Part shown: positions 1 through 12,734 of the stretch, in pieces
Position numbering within the stretch: position 1 is the stretch's first letter
Layout of the letters: the number at the start of each line of letters is the position of its first letter
Assembly: GCF_937616625.2 (NCBI RefSeq)
Contig: NC_065573.1
Location: 8,323,001-8,387,000, forward strand
Reading direction: 5' to 3'
Length of the DNA stretch: 64,000 nt
From: Mercurialis annua
Lineage: Eukaryota; Streptophyta; Magnoliopsida; Malpighiales; Euphorbiaceae
Position numbers and translations under genes: made by a program
The notes under the pieces: generated by a model
Told to the model about the DNA's origin: nothing
The model's input: the letters and a program-made list of their open reading frames with translations, nothing else
The model's database searches: none

Positions 1-1698
1 ACAATATTATCTTTTTAGCAATCTAAGACAAACATTTACAAACGTTGCGAAACAAGTCTAAGCGTTCCACCTTTTTAGCAATTTATGACAAACATTTACA
101 AACATTACGAAACAAATCCAAGCGTTTCACCTTGTTAGGAATTTAAGCCAAACGTTTACAAACGTTACGAAACAACTCCAATCATTTCACCTTATTAGCG
201 ATTTAAGCCAAACGTTTACAAACGTTACGAAACAAATCCAAACGTTTCACCTTTTTAGCGATTTAAGAAACACGTTAACAAACTTTACAAAATAAATACA
301 AACGTTGAAACTTTTTAGCGATTTAAGCCAAACGTTTACAAATGTTATGAAACAAATCCAAACGTTTCCCCTTTTTAGCGATTTAAGGCAAACGTTTACA
401 AACGTTACGAAACAAATCCAACCATTTTGCCTGATTAGCAATTTAAGCCAAACATTTATATACTTTACAAAACAAATCCAAACATTTCACCATTTTAGCG
501 ATTTAAGCCAAATATTTACAAACGTTATGAAACAAAACCAAACGGTTAAAACTCTACAAAACAAATCCAAATGTTTCACATTGATAGAGATTTAGGCCAA
601 ACCTTTACAAATGTTACGAAACAAAATTAAGGATTTCACCTTTTTAGCAATTTAAGCCAAACATTTACAAACGTTACGCAACAAATCCAAGCGTTTCCCC
701 TTTTTCGCAATTTAAGCCAAACGTTTACAAACGTTCCGAAACAAATCCAAGCGTTTCACCTTTTTTGTAATTCAAGCCAAAAGTTTACAAACGTTACAAA
801 ACAAATCCAAGCGTTTCACCTATTTAGCAATTTAAGCCAAACGTTTACAAACGTTACGAAGCAAATCCAAACATTTCACCTTTTTAGCGATTTATGCCAA
901 ACATTTACAAACATTACGAACAAAATCCAAACGTTTCACCTTTTTAGCCATTTAAGCCAATTGTTTACAAACGTTACAAAACAAATCCTAACGTTTAACC
1001 TTTTTAGCGATTTAAGTCAAATGTTTACAAAGTTGATGAAACAAATCCAAATGTTTCACCTTTTTAGCAATTTAAGCCTAATATTTACAAAAGTTGCAAA
1101 AAAATCCAAGCGTTTCATCTTTTTAGCAATTTAAGCAAAATGTTACGAAACAAATCCAAGCGTTTCACCTTTTTAGCAATTTAAGCCAAATGTTTAGAAA
1201 CGTTACGAAACAAATCCAAGCATTTCATCTTTTTAACGATTTAAGCTAAACAGTTACAAACTTTACGAAACAAATCCAAACGTTTCTCCTTTTTAGCGAT
1301 TTAAGTCAAACGTTTACAAACGTTACGAAACAAATCCAGACATTTCACCTTTTTAGCGATTTAAGCCAAACATTTACAAACGTTGGAAAACAAATACAAA
1401 CATTTCGCCTTTATAGAAATTTAAGCCAAACGTTTACAAACGTTACGAAACAAATCCAAATGTTTTGCCTTTTTAGCAATTAAAGCCAAATGTTTAAAAA
1501 CGTTACGAAACAAAACCAAACATTTAAAACGTTACAAAGCAAATCCAAATGTTTCACATTTTTATCGATTTAAGCCAAACCTAAACAAACGTTACGAAAC
1601 TCAACCAAGCGTTTCACCTTTTTAACAAGTTAAGCCAAACGTTTAGAAACGTTACAAAACAAATCCAAGCGATTCACCTTTTTATCAATTTAAGCCAA
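1..1698 (+). repeat. 60-bp satellite array, block 1
   Basis: This is a head-to-tail array of a 60-bp AT-rich monomer. Recognisable segments in order are a CGTTTCACCTTTTTAGCGAT part, a TTTAAGCCAAACGTTTAC part, and an AAACGTTACGAAACAAATCC part. The core AACGTTT-AC-AAACGTT is a perfect short dyad. Copies differ mostly by C-to-T or G-to-A changes at the five CpG sites, plus small indels. Monomers in which a segment is missing occur around 540-560, 1130-1150 and 1500-1540. The block runs from the window edge to the CACTA insertion. No gene is present; open frames here are by-products of the 20-codon period. Confidence 0.97.
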
Positions 1699-1712
1699 CA
1701 CTACTAAAATGT

Positions 1713-1952
1713 TTGCTTTTAGCGACGGATTTTTCCGTCGCTAAAAGCATGAAATCCGTCGGGAAAACATTTCCCGACGGATTTCCCGACGGATTCAATC
1801 CGTCGGCAAAATCCTCGTCGCTAAATTTTTGGCGACGGACCAAAAAATTTGGCGACGGATTTTTCAGAAATTGCCGACGGATTTTAGCGACGGATTTAAA
1901 TCCGTCGCTAATTACCGACGGATTTTAGCGACGGATTTAAATCCGTCACTAA
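1713..1952. repeat. Left subterminal repeats of the CACTA element
   Basis: Several direct and inverted copies of a GCGACGGAT-type motif lie here, including the 26-bp perfect palindrome at 1885-1910 and a near-identical copy at 1925-1952. Subterminal arrays of this kind are characteristic of CACTA elements. The open frame across them is an artefact of the repeat. Confidence 0.85.
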
Positions 1953-2489
1953 TTACCAAAAAATAAAAAAAAATCGTAAAATAAATTATTATTATTTAAT
2001 CGGTCACACACCCGTCACACTCCGTCAACCTCCGTCCCCCACCCGTCCCCCGTCGCCCTCGGTTACCCATCCGTTGCCTCCATCACCCACTCGCAATTTT
2101 TACAAACTTCCCAGTAGGTCACCCATCCTTCCCACTGCTCCCACTCATTGCTCTTTAACTTTGAAGTTCTCCCGCGCGTATCTCCACCTGAACCAGCTCA
2201 GCTTCTTGTTATATATATATGTATTTTTATATTTAAATGTAACTAAAAATGACAAATACTTCCTCCCACATTTTAATATAATTATTTTTTATAATTAATA
2301 GTTATTTTAAATAATTATTAATAACAATATTTTTAATATATATATTTATGTTATATTTAAATAATATTATATATAATTAAAAAAATAATCATTATTTTTT
2401 CTTTAATAATTATTTTTCTAAATAAATTTTTGATAGAAAATTTATTTAATTTAATAATTTTTTTACGATTTTTTTTATTTTTTGGTAAT

Positions 2490-2801
2490 TAGTGACGGAT
2501 TTAAATCCGTCGCTAAAATCCGTCGGTAATTAGCGACGGATTTAAATCCGTCGCTAAAATCCGTCGCTAAAAACAGATTTTGCGACGGATTTGAAATCCG
2601 TCGCTAAATACATCAAAATAATTGGCGGGAGTGTTCCCGCCAACTTTAGCGACGGATTTTCCGTCGCTAAAGTTGGCGGGAACATTCCCGCCAATTTAAA
2701 TGACAATTTAGCGACGGATTTCAAATCCGTCGCTAAATCCGTCGGTAAAAAAAAATTAGCGACAGATTTTGAATCCGTCGCTAAAATCCGTCGGTAAAAC
2801 A
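2490..2801. repeat. Right subterminal repeats and long palindrome of the CACTA element
   Basis: This stretch holds the right-hand GCGACGGAT / ATCCGTCGC copies. At 2621-2695 there is a 75-bp near-perfect palindrome with arms of about 36 bp. Each arm contains a smaller GGCGGGA...TCCCGCC inverted repeat followed by a TTTAGCGACGGA copy. The two arms differ at one base pair and at the three central bases. Transcribed RNA or single-stranded DNA could fold into a long hairpin. Confidence 0.85.
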
Positions 2802-2817
2802 CAGTTTTTTAGTAGTG

Positions 2818-3588
2818 CAAACGTTTACAAACATTCCGAAACAAATCCAAGCGTTTCACATTTTTAGGAATTTAAGCCAAACGTTTACAAACGTTAAAAA
2901 ACAAATCCAAAAGTTTCACTTTTTCGCAATTTAAGCCAAACGTTTACAAATGTTATGAAACAAATCCAAACATTTCACCTTTTTAGCGATTTAAGCCGAA
3001 CATTTACAAACGTTACGAAACAAAATCAAACGTTTCCCCTTTTTAGCTGTATAAGACAAAGGTTTACAAACATTACGAAATAAATTCAAACATTTCCACT
3101 TTTTAGAGATTTAAGCCAAACGTTTAAAACGTTACGAAACAAATCCAAACGTTTCACGTTTTTAGCGATTTATGCCGAACGTTTACAAACGTTACAAAAC
3201 AAATCCAAGCGTTTCACCTTTTTAGCGACTAAAGCCAAATGTTTACCAACGTTACGAAAAAAATCCAAACGTTTCACATTTTTTGCAATTTAAGCCAAAC
3301 GTTTAAAACATTACGAAACAAAAACCAAGCGTTTCACCTTTTTAGCAATTTAGGCCAAACGTTTACAAACGTAACGAAAATAATCCAAGCGTTTTACCTT
3401 TTTAGCAATTTAAGCCAAACGTTTACAAACATTACGAAACAAATCCAATTGTTTCACCTTTTTAGCAATTTAAGCCAAACGTTTACAAACATTACGAAAC
3501 AAATTCAAACATTACACCTTTTTAGCGATTTAAGCCAAACATTTACAAACGGTACGAAACAAATCCAAACGTTTCCCCTTTTTAGAAA
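2818..3588 (+). repeat. 60-bp satellite array, block 2
   Basis: This is the same monomer and orientation as block 1, bounded left by the CACTA target duplication and right by the Mutator-like element's target duplication. The plus-strand open frame near 3239-3643 is the 20-codon satellite period running on into the neighbouring transposon and is not a gene. Confidence 0.95.
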
Positions 3589-3702
3589 GGCTAATCACCT
3601 CAAAAACTACCGACCTTTCATTTTTTTTTCAATAACACCCTGACCTTGCAATTTCGTCAATTGCACCCTATTTTGTGTTTTTATGTTTCAATAGCACCCT
3701 AA
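3589..3702 (+). repeat. Left terminal inverted repeat of the MULE
   Basis: This matches the reverse complement of 4616-4729, with mismatches in a short stretch about 90 bp from the end. It is typical of Mutator-type termini, which carry transposase-binding sites. Confidence 0.88.
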
Positions 3703-3916
3703 AGTATTAAATTGAACTCTTTTTGTTTGGATAAAGTTCAAAACAAATTCTTCATATTTTTAAAAAACTCTAAATGTGAAATGATGTTTTAAATTATACA
3801 TATAAACCCTCTTCTCTATAACAAAAAATATATAAATAAATAAATTAAATAAAAAATCACCGCCTCCTTCGGACCTGTCGCCGCTTTCCGTCACCCCGTC
3901 CGTTTAAATTCCGTCA

Positions 3917-4367
3917 CCGGTCTTCCATGGAAGACGAGCACCGGTCTTCCATGGAAGACCAAATCTGCTGGTCTTCCCGGGGAAGACCAGATCTGCTGAT
4001 CTTCCCCATGGAAGACCAGCAGATCTGCAGGTCTTCCATGGGGAAGACCAGCTCGTCTTCCCCATGGAAGACGAGCAGATCTCGTCTTCCATGGGGAAGA
4101 CGGCTGGTCTTCCCCATGGAAGACCAGCAACAGATTCGCTGGTCTTCCATGGGGAAGACCAGCTCGTCTTCCCCATGGAAGACGAACAAATCTCATCTTC
4201 CATGGGGAAGACGAGATCGTCTTCCCTCATCTTCCATGGGGAAGACGATCTGGTCTTCCCCAAGGAAGACCAGATCTGCTGGTCTTCCATTGAAGACCAG
4301 CAGATCTGGTCTTCCATGGAAGACGAGCTGGTCGTCTTCCATGGAAGACGACCAGCTCGTCTCCTGT
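3917..4367. repeat. Array of about 16 GTCTTCC...GGAAGAC palindromes inside the MULE
   Basis: Sixteen short palindromes built as GTCTTCC-(core)-GGAAGAC follow each other about every 28 bp. Most cores are CATGG, CCCATGG or CATGGGG, and one is CGGGG. Spacers are also partly self-complementary, such as AGATCTGCTG and AGCTCG. Because the units are palindromic, all reading frames stay open and give spurious proteins on both strands. The whole block can fold into a chain of hairpins. It is GC-rich in an AT-rich setting and must have grown by local duplication, since units alternate between the two mirror forms of the core. Confidence 0.9.
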
Positions 4368-4615
4368 AGAGACCGGAGAGCGGCGGGTGGCGGCCGGCGG
4401 GGATGGCGGATTTCGTTTTAAATATTTATTTATTAAATAATTAATTATATATGTATTTAATTAATTTTTTTTATTTAGGATTTATTTGAAAGTTTTTTAA
4501 GTTAAGGAACTTATTAGAATTTGTCCAAGTGAAAAAAGGTATAAAATGACCCTTAAATTTGTTTGTTTTATAAAATGTAATCCTTATAATAGTAAAATCA
4601 TCTATTTTTTTTAAA

Positions 4616-4729
4616 TTAGGGTGCTATTGAAACGTAAAAATACGAAATAGGGTGCAATTGACGAAATTGCAAGGTCAGGGTGTTATTGAAAAAAAAATGA
4701 AAGGTCGGTAGTTTTTGAGGTGATTAGCC
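4616..4729 (-). repeat. Right terminal inverted repeat of the MULE
   Basis: This is the inverted partner of 3589-3702. It ends GATTAGCC and is followed at once by the second TTTTAGAAA target-site copy. Confidence 0.88.
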
Positions 4730-7700
4730 TTTTAGAAATGTAAGCCAAATGTTTATAAACGTTACGAAACAAATCCAAGCGCTTCCCCTTTTTATCAATT
4801 TAAGCCAAACATTTACAAACGTTACGAAACAAATCCAAGCGTTTCACCTTTTTAACAATTTAAGCCAAACGTTTACAAACGTTACGAAAAAATCCAAACG
4901 TTTCACGTTTTTAACGATTTAAGCCAAACGTCTACAAAAATTACGAAACAAATCCAAGCGTTTCACCTTTTTAGCAATTTAAGCCAAACATATACAAACG
5001 TTACGAAAGAAATCCAAGCGCTTCACCTTTTTAGCAATTTAAGCCAAACGTCTAGAAATAAATCCAAACGTTTCTCCTTTTAAGCGATTTAAGGCAAACG
5101 TTTACAAACGTTACGAAACAAATCCAAGCGTTTCACATTTTTAGCGATTTATGCCAAACGTTTACAAACGATACGAAACGAAACTAAACGTCTCACCTTG
5201 TTAGCAATTTAAGCCAACAGTTTACAAACGTTACAAAACAAATCCAAACGTTTCCCCTTATTAGCAATTTAAGCCAAACGTTTACAAACGTTACGAAAAA
5301 AGATTACCAAACAAATCCAAACGTTTCACCTTTTTAGTTATTTAAGCCAAACGTTTACAAACTTTTCGAAACAAATCCAAATGTTTCATATTTTAGCGAT
5401 TTAAGCCAAAAGTTTACAAACGTTATGAAAAAAATCCAAACATTGCACCTTTTTAGCGGTTTAAGCCAAATGATCACAAATCCAAGCGTTTCACCTTTTT
5501 ACAAGCCAAACTTCTACAAACTTTACGGAAGAAAACCAAACGTTTCATATTTTTAGCAATTTAAGCCAAACCTTTACAAACGTTACGAAATAACGTTTCC
5601 CCATTTTAGCGATTTAAGCCAAACGTTTATGAACATAACGAAACAAATCTAAACGTTTCCCCTTTTAAGCGATTGAAGCCAAACATTAACACATGTTACA
5701 GAATAAAACCAAACGTTTCACCTTTTTAGCAATTTAAGCCAAACATTTACAAAGGTTACGAAACAAAACCAAACGTTTTTAGCAATTTAAGCTAAACATT
5801 TAAAAAACGTTACAAAACAAAACCAAATGTTTCACCTTTTTAGAGATTTAGGCCAAATGTTTACAAACATTACGAAATAAATCCAAACGTTCCCCCATTT
5901 TAGCGATTTAAGCCAAACGTTTAAAACGTTACGAAACCAATTCAAATGTTTCCCTTTTTAGCGATTTAGGCCAAACGTTTACAAATGTTACAAAACAAGT
6001 CCGAGCGTTTCACATTTTTAGCGATTTAAGCCAAACGTTTACAAATGTTACGTAACAAAACCAAACGTTTCACCTTTTTATGAATTTAAGCCAACCGTTT
6101 ACAAACGTTATGAAACAAATCCAAACGTTAGCGATTTAAGCTAAACGTTTACAAACGTTACGAAACAAAATTACTAAACAAATCCAAACGTTTCACCTTT
6201 TTAGAGATTTAGGCTAAACGTGTACAAAAGTTATGAAACAAATCCAAATGTTTCCCATTTTAGCGATTTAAGCCATACGTTTACAAACGTGAAGTAACAA
6301 ATCCAAACGTTTAGCGATTAAAGCCAAACGTATACAAATCCAAGCGTTTCACCTTTTTACAATTTAAGCAGAACGTTTCCAAACGTTACGGAACAAAACC
6401 AAACATTTCACCCTTTTTAGCAATTTAAGCCAAATGTTTACAAACGCTACGAAATAAATCCAAACGTTTCCCCATTTTAGCGATTTAAACCAAACGTTTA
6501 CAAATGTAAGGAAAAAATCCAAAAGTTTCAATTTTTTAGCGATTGAAGCCGTTGTTTACAAACGTTACGGAACAAAACCAAACGTTTCATCTTTTAGCAA
6601 TTTAAGCCAAACGTTTACAAATGTTACGAAAGAAAACCAAACGTTTTTAAGAATTTAAGCCAAACGATTACAAACGTTACGAAACAAAACTAAACCTTTA
6701 CAAACAAATCCAAACGTCTCACCAAACATTTAACACGTTACGAAACAAATCCAAACGTTTCACCATTTTTGCGATTTAAGCCGAACGTTTACAAATCCAA
6801 GATTTCTCCTTTTTAACAATTTAAGCCAAACGTTTACAAACGTTACAGAACAAAACTAAACGTTTACAAAGGGTATAAAACATTACCAAACGTTTCACCT
6901 TTTTAGCGATTTAAGCTAAACGTAAACAAACATTACGAAACAAATCCAAACGTTTACAAATGTTATGAAACAAACCAAACGTTCCAAAACATTATGAAAC
7001 AAATCAAACCGTTTCACCTTTTTACCAATTGATGCCAAACGTTAATAAACGTTACGAAACAAATCCAAACGTTTACAAACGTTACGAAACAAATCAAAGC
7101 GTTTCACCTTTTTTGCAATTTAAGCCAAATGTTTACAAACGTTACGAAACAAATCCAAACGTGTCACATTTTTAGCGATTTAAGCTAAACGTTTAAAACG
7201 TTATGAAACAAATCCACATGTTTAAAACGTTACGAAAGAAATCCAAATCCAAATGTTTAAAATGTTAAGAAACAAATCCAAACGTAAAATGGTGAAACAA
7301 TTTGGGGAAAAGTTTACAAACGTTACGAAACAAAACGAAATGTTTTCCATTTTTAGCGATTTAAGCCAAACATTTTGAAACGTTACGAAACAAAACCAAA
7401 CGGTTAAAACGTTAAAAAATAAATCCAAATCCCAATGTTTAAAACGTTACGAAACAAATCCAAACGTGAAAAGGTCAAACAATTTGGGGAAACGTTTACA
7501 AACGTTACGATACAAAACCAAATGTTTCCCATTTTTAGCGATTTAAGCCACACATCTTAAACATTACGTAAGAAAACCATATCCAAACGTGTCCCCATTA
7601 TAGCGATTCAAGCCAAACGTTTACAAACGTTACGAAACAAATCAAAACATGTCAGATTTTAAGCGATTGAAGCCAAACGTTTACATACGTTATGAAACAA

Positions 7701-10700
7701 AACTAAACGTTCAAAACAGTACGAAAGAAAACCAAACGTTTTACATTTTTAGCGATTTAAGCGAACCATTTAAAAGGATACGAAACAAATTCAAACGTTT
7801 TCGCTTTTTAGCGATTTAAGCCAAACATATACTAACGTTACGTAACAAATCCAAATGTTTCACCTATTTAGCGATTTAAGCCAAACGTTTACAAACTTTA
7901 CGAAATAAATCCAAGCGTTTCACCTTATTAGCAATTTAGGCCAAACATTCACAAACATTACAAAACAAAACCAAACGTTTCCCATTTTTAGCGATTTAAG
8001 CCAAACATTTACAAACGTTACGAAACAAATCCAAGCATTTCACCTTTTTAGCAATTTAAGCCAAACGTTTACAAACGTTACAACACAAAACCAAACGTTT
8101 CCCCTTTTTAGCGATTTAAGTCAAACGTTTACAAACGTTACGAAACAAATCCAAACGCTTCCCCATTTTAGCGATTTAAGCCAAACTTTTAAAACGTTAC
8201 GAAACAAATCCAAACGTTTCACCTTTTTAGCGATTTAAGCCAAACGTTTACAAACGTTACGAAACAATTTCAAACGTTTCACCTTTTTAGCGATTTAAGT
8301 AAACCATTTACAAACGTTACGAAACAAATCCAAGCGTTTCACCTTTTTAGCAATATAAGCCAAACAATTACAAACGTTACGAAACAAATCCAAAAGTTTC
8401 ACCTTTTTAGCGGATTAAGCCAAACGTTTACAAACATTACGAAGCAAATCCAAACGTTTAAAAAAATTCAAACGTTTCACTTTTTTAGCGATTTAAGCCA
8501 AACGTTTACAAACGTTACGAAAAAATCCAAAGTTTCACCTTTTTAGCAATTTAAGCCAAACGTTTACAAACGTTACAAAACAAATCCAAACGTTTCACTT
8601 TTTTAGTAATATAAGCCAAACGTTTACGAACTTGACGAAATAAATCCAAACGTTTCACCTTTTTAGCAATTTAAGCAAACCATTTACAAACGTTACGAAA
8701 ACAATCCAAGCGTTTCACCTTCTTAGCAATTTAAGCTAAACGTTTACAAACGTTACAGAACAAATCCAAACGTTTCACCTTTTTAGCGGTTTAAGCCAAA
8801 CGTTTACAAACGTTACCAAACAAATCCAAATGTTTAAACAAATCCAAACGTTTCACCTTTTTAGCGATTTAAGCCAAACATTTACAAACGTTACAAAACA
8901 AATCCAAACGTTTCAGCTTTTTATTGATTTAAGCCAAACGTTTACAAACGTTATAAAACAAATCCAAACGTTTCACCTTTTTAGCGATTTAAGCCAAACG
9001 TTTACAAACGTTACGAAACAAATCCAAACGTTTCCCATTTTAGCGATGTAAGCCAAACTTTTATAATGTTTCGAAACAAATCCAAACGTTTCACCTTTTT
9101 AGCGATTTAAGCCAAACGTTTACAAACATTACGAAATAAATCCAAACGTTTAACCTTTTTAGCGATTTAAGCAAACCATTTACAAACGTTACAAAACAAA
9201 TCCAAGCGTTTCACCTCTTTTGCTATTTAAGCAAACCATTTACAAACGTTACGAAACAAATCCAAACGTTTCACCTTTTTAGCGATTTAAGCCAAACGTT
9301 TACAAACATTACGAAATAAATCCAAACGTTTCGCCTTTTTAGAGATTTAAGCCAAACGTTTACAAACATTATGAAACAAATCCAAATGTTTCTTCATTTT
9401 ATCAATATATGCCAAACGTTTACAAATGTTATGAAACAAATCCAAAAGTTTCACCTTTTTAGCTATTTAAGCCAAACGTTTACAAACGTCACGAAACAAA
9501 TCCAAACGTTTCACCTTTTTAGCGATTTAAGCCAAACGTTTATAAACGTTACAAAACAAATCTAAACGTTTCACCTTTTTAGTAATATATGCCAAACGTT
9601 TACAAACTTTACAAAACAAATCCAAAACGTTTCGCCTTTTTAGCTATATAAGTCAAATGTTTACAAACGTTACGAAACAAATCCAAACGTTTCACCTTTT
9701 TAGCGATTTAAGCAAAACGTTACAAAACAAATCCAAAAGTTTAACCTTTTTAGCGATTTAAGCCAAACGTTTACAAACGTTCCGAAACAAATCTAAATGT
9801 TTCACTTTTTAAGCGATTTAAGCCAAATGTTTACAAACGTTACGAAACAAATCCAAGCGTTTCACCTTTTTAGCAATTTAAGCTAAACGTTTACAAATCC
9901 AAGCGTTTCACCTTTTTAGCAATATAAGCCAAACGTTTACAAACGTTACGAAATAGATCCAAACGTTTCACTTTTTTATCGATTTAAGCCAAACGTTTAC
10001 AAACGCTACGAAACAAATCCAAACGTTTCCTCGTTTTATCAATTTAAGCCAAACGTTTAGAAAGGTTATGAAACAAATCCAAAAGTTTCACCTTTTTAGA
10101 AATTTAATCCGAACATTTACAAACTTTATGAAATAAATCCGAACGTGTCACCTTTTTAGCTATGTAAGCATAACTTTAACCTTTTTCGCGATTTAAGCCG
10201 TATGTTTACAAACGTTACAAAACAAAACCAAACGGTTAACCTTTTTAGCGATTTAAGTTAAACATTTACAAACGTTACGAAACAAATCCAAATGTTTCAA
10301 ACATTACGAAACAAATCCAAGCGTATCACCTTTTTAGCAGTTTAATCCGAACGTTTACAAACGTTACGAAACAAAACCAAACGTTTCCCCTTTATAATGA
10401 TTTAAGCCAAACATTTACAAACATTACGAAACAAATCTAAGTGTTTCACCTTTTTAGCAATTTAAGCCAAACGTTACGAAATAAATCCAAACGTTTCACC
10501 TTTTTTAACGATTTTATCAAACGTTTAAAAACGTTACAAAACAGATTCAAATATTTCACCTTTTTAGCGATTTAAGCCAAATGTTTACAAACATTACGAA
10601 ACAAATTAAAATGTTTCACCTTTTTAGCAATTTAAGCAAAACGTTTACAAATGTTACGAAACAAATCCAAATGTTTCACCTTTTTAGTGATTTACGCCAA

Positions 10701-12661
10701 ATATTTACAAACCTAACGAAACAAAACCAGACGTTTCCCCTTTTTAGCGATTTAAGCAAAACGTTTACAAACGTTACGAAACAAATCCAAACGTTTACAA
10801 ATGTTGCAAAAAAAAACCAAACGTTTCAAAACGTTACGAAACAAATCCAAGTGTTTCACCTTTTTAGCGATTGAAGCCAAACGTTTACAAACGTTACGAA
10901 ACAAAACCAAACGTTATGAAACAAATCCAAGCGTTTCACCTTTTTAGCAATGTAAGCCAAACGTTATGAAACAAATCCAAACGTGTCACCTTTTTAGCGA
11001 TTTAAGATACACGTTTAAAACGTTACGTAACAAATCCAAATCCTAAAGTTAAAAACGTTACGAAACAAATCCAAACTTGAAAAGGTGAAACAAATTGGGG
11101 AAACGTTTACAAATGTTGAGGGACAAAATAAAATGTTTTCCATTTTTAGCGATTTAGGCCAAACGTTTCAAACGTTACGAAACATAATCAAACGGTTAAA
11201 ACGTTACGAACCAAATCCAAATCCAAACGTTTAAAACGTTACGAAACAAATCCAAACGTGAAAACGTGAAGCGATTTGGCGAAACGTTTACAAACGTAAC
11301 GAAACAAAACCAAAGGTTTCCCATTTTTAGCGATTTAAGCCACACGTTTTAACCATTACGAAACAAAACCAAACGTTTAAAATGTTAGGAAATAAATCCA
11401 ATTGTTTCCCCATTTTATCGATTTAAGCCGAACGTTTACAAACGTTACGAAACAAATCCAAACGTTTCCCCTTTTTTGCGATTGAAGCCAAACGTTTACA
11501 AACGTGACGGAAAAAAACCAAACGTTTAAAACGTGACGAAAAAAACCAAACGTTTTACCTTTTATGCGATTTAAGCCAAACGTATAAAACGTTACGAAAC
11601 AAATCTAAACGTTTCACCTTTTTGGCCATTTAAGCCAAATGTTTACAAACGTCACGTAAGAAATCCAAAGGTTTCACCTATTTAGCGATTTAAGACAAAC
11701 GTTTACAAATGTTACGAAACCAATCTAAGCGTTTTACCTTTTTAGCGATTTAAAACAAACTTTTACAAACGTTACGAAACAAATCCAACCGTTTCCCATT
11801 TTCAGCGATTTAAGATAAACGTTTACAAACGTTACAAAACAAATCCAAGCGTTTCACCTTTTTAGCAATTTAAGCCAAACGTTTACAAATGTTACAATAC
11901 AAAACCAAACGTTTCTCCTTTTTAGCGATTTAAGCAAAACATTTATAAAGTTACGAAACAAATCCAAACGTTTTCCCATTTTAGCGATTTAAGCCAAACG
12001 TTTAAAACGTTACGAAACAGATCCAAACGTTTCAACTTTTTAGCGATTTAAGCCAAACGTTTACAAACGTTACGAAACAATTCCAAACGTTTCACCTTTT
12101 TAGCGATTTAAGCCAAACGTTTACAAACGTTACGAAACAAATGCAAGCGTTTCCCCTTTCTAGCAATTTAAGCCAAACATTTATAAATGTTACGAAACAA
12201 ATCCAAAAGTTTCACCTTTTTAGCGATTTAAGCCAAACGTTTACAAACGTTGCGAAACGAATACAAACGTTTTCCCTTTTTAGCAATTTAAGCCAAACGT
12301 TTACAAACGTTCCGAAAAGAGTCAAAAGATTTCACCTTTTTACTGATTTAAGCCAAACGTTTACAAACATTACGAAACAAATCCAAACGTTTCCCCTTTT
12401 TAGCAATTTAAGCCAAACGTTTACAAACGTTCCGAAACAAATCAAAAGATTTCACCTTTTTACCGATTTAAGCCAAACGTTTACAAACATTATGAAACAA
12501 ATCCAAACATTTAACCTTATTGGCAATTTAAGCCAAACGTTTACAAACGTGACGGAACAAATCCAAACGTTTCAATTTAAGCCAAACGTTTACAAACGTT
12601 ATGAAACAAATCCAAACGTTTCAGCTTTTTAGCGATTTAAGCCAAACATTTATAAACGTTA

Positions 12662-12734
12662 CGGCTTAAATCGTTAAAAAGGTGAAACATTTGGATTTGT
12701 TTTGTAAGGTTTTAAACGTTTGGTTTTTTCATAA
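12662..12734 (-). repeat. Short inverted satellite segment (hairpin module)
   Basis: About 73 bp of the monomer lie on the opposite strand, beginning CGGCTTAAATCG directly after a plus-strand copy. This creates a GATTTAAGCC...GGCTTAAATC stem. The right edge carries a second small stem, GTAAGGTT...AACCTTAC. Related copies sit near 17515, 18547, 21191, 21854 and 22517, and in the duplicated half near 31979, 32643 and 33305, so the module is part of a repeated higher-order unit. Confidence 0.85.

Larger units (their letters stand above)
1699..2817. mobile_element. Non-autonomous CACTA-type DNA transposon
   Basis: The element starts CACTACTAAAA and ends TTTTAGTAGTG, an inverted terminal repeat of the CACTA (En/Spm) superfamily. 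It is flanked by a 3-bp target duplication CAA (1696-1698 and 2818-2820), the size expected for CACTA. Removing the element and one CAA restores an intact satellite monomer across the site. Both ends are packed with subterminal copies of a GCGACGGAT / ATCCGTCGC motif in both orientations, which in this superfamily act as transposase-binding sites. The interior (about 1955-2485) is AT-rich or C-rich with no transposase frame, so the element would depend on an enzyme supplied elsewhere. Length 1119 bp. Confidence 0.92.
3589..4729. mobile_element. Non-autonomous Mutator-like element (MULE)
   Basis: The element has long terminal inverted repeats of about 114 bp (3589-3702 and 4616-4729) starting GGCTAATCACCTCAAAAAC, with only a few mismatches between arms. 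It is flanked by a perfect 9-bp target duplication TTTTAGAAA (3580-3588 and 4730-4738). Long inverted repeats with a 9-bp duplication are diagnostic of the Mutator superfamily. Removing the element restores a satellite monomer. There is no transposase frame. The interior has AT-rich shoulders (about 3703-3860 and 4415-4615) around a GC-rich core with a palindrome array. The core could be a captured and expanded host fragment, but I recognise no gene in it. Length 1141 bp. Confidence 0.9.

Noticed and set aside
1..1698. CRISPR-like array
   Set aside because: The repeats are contiguous 60-bp monomers without unique spacers, and the rest of the window is clearly plant nuclear DNA with plant transposons.
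3891..4421. Several overlapping 90-165 codon frames on both strands
   Set aside because: They are produced by the palindrome array in the MULE, which keeps all frames open with Trp/Ser-rich nonsense.
12141..12632. A 163-codon plus-strand frame with a 20-residue repeat, and dozens like it across the satellite
   Set aside because: The frame follows the 60-bp monomer period; similar frames start and stop at random indels, on both strands in inverted blocks, with no domain.
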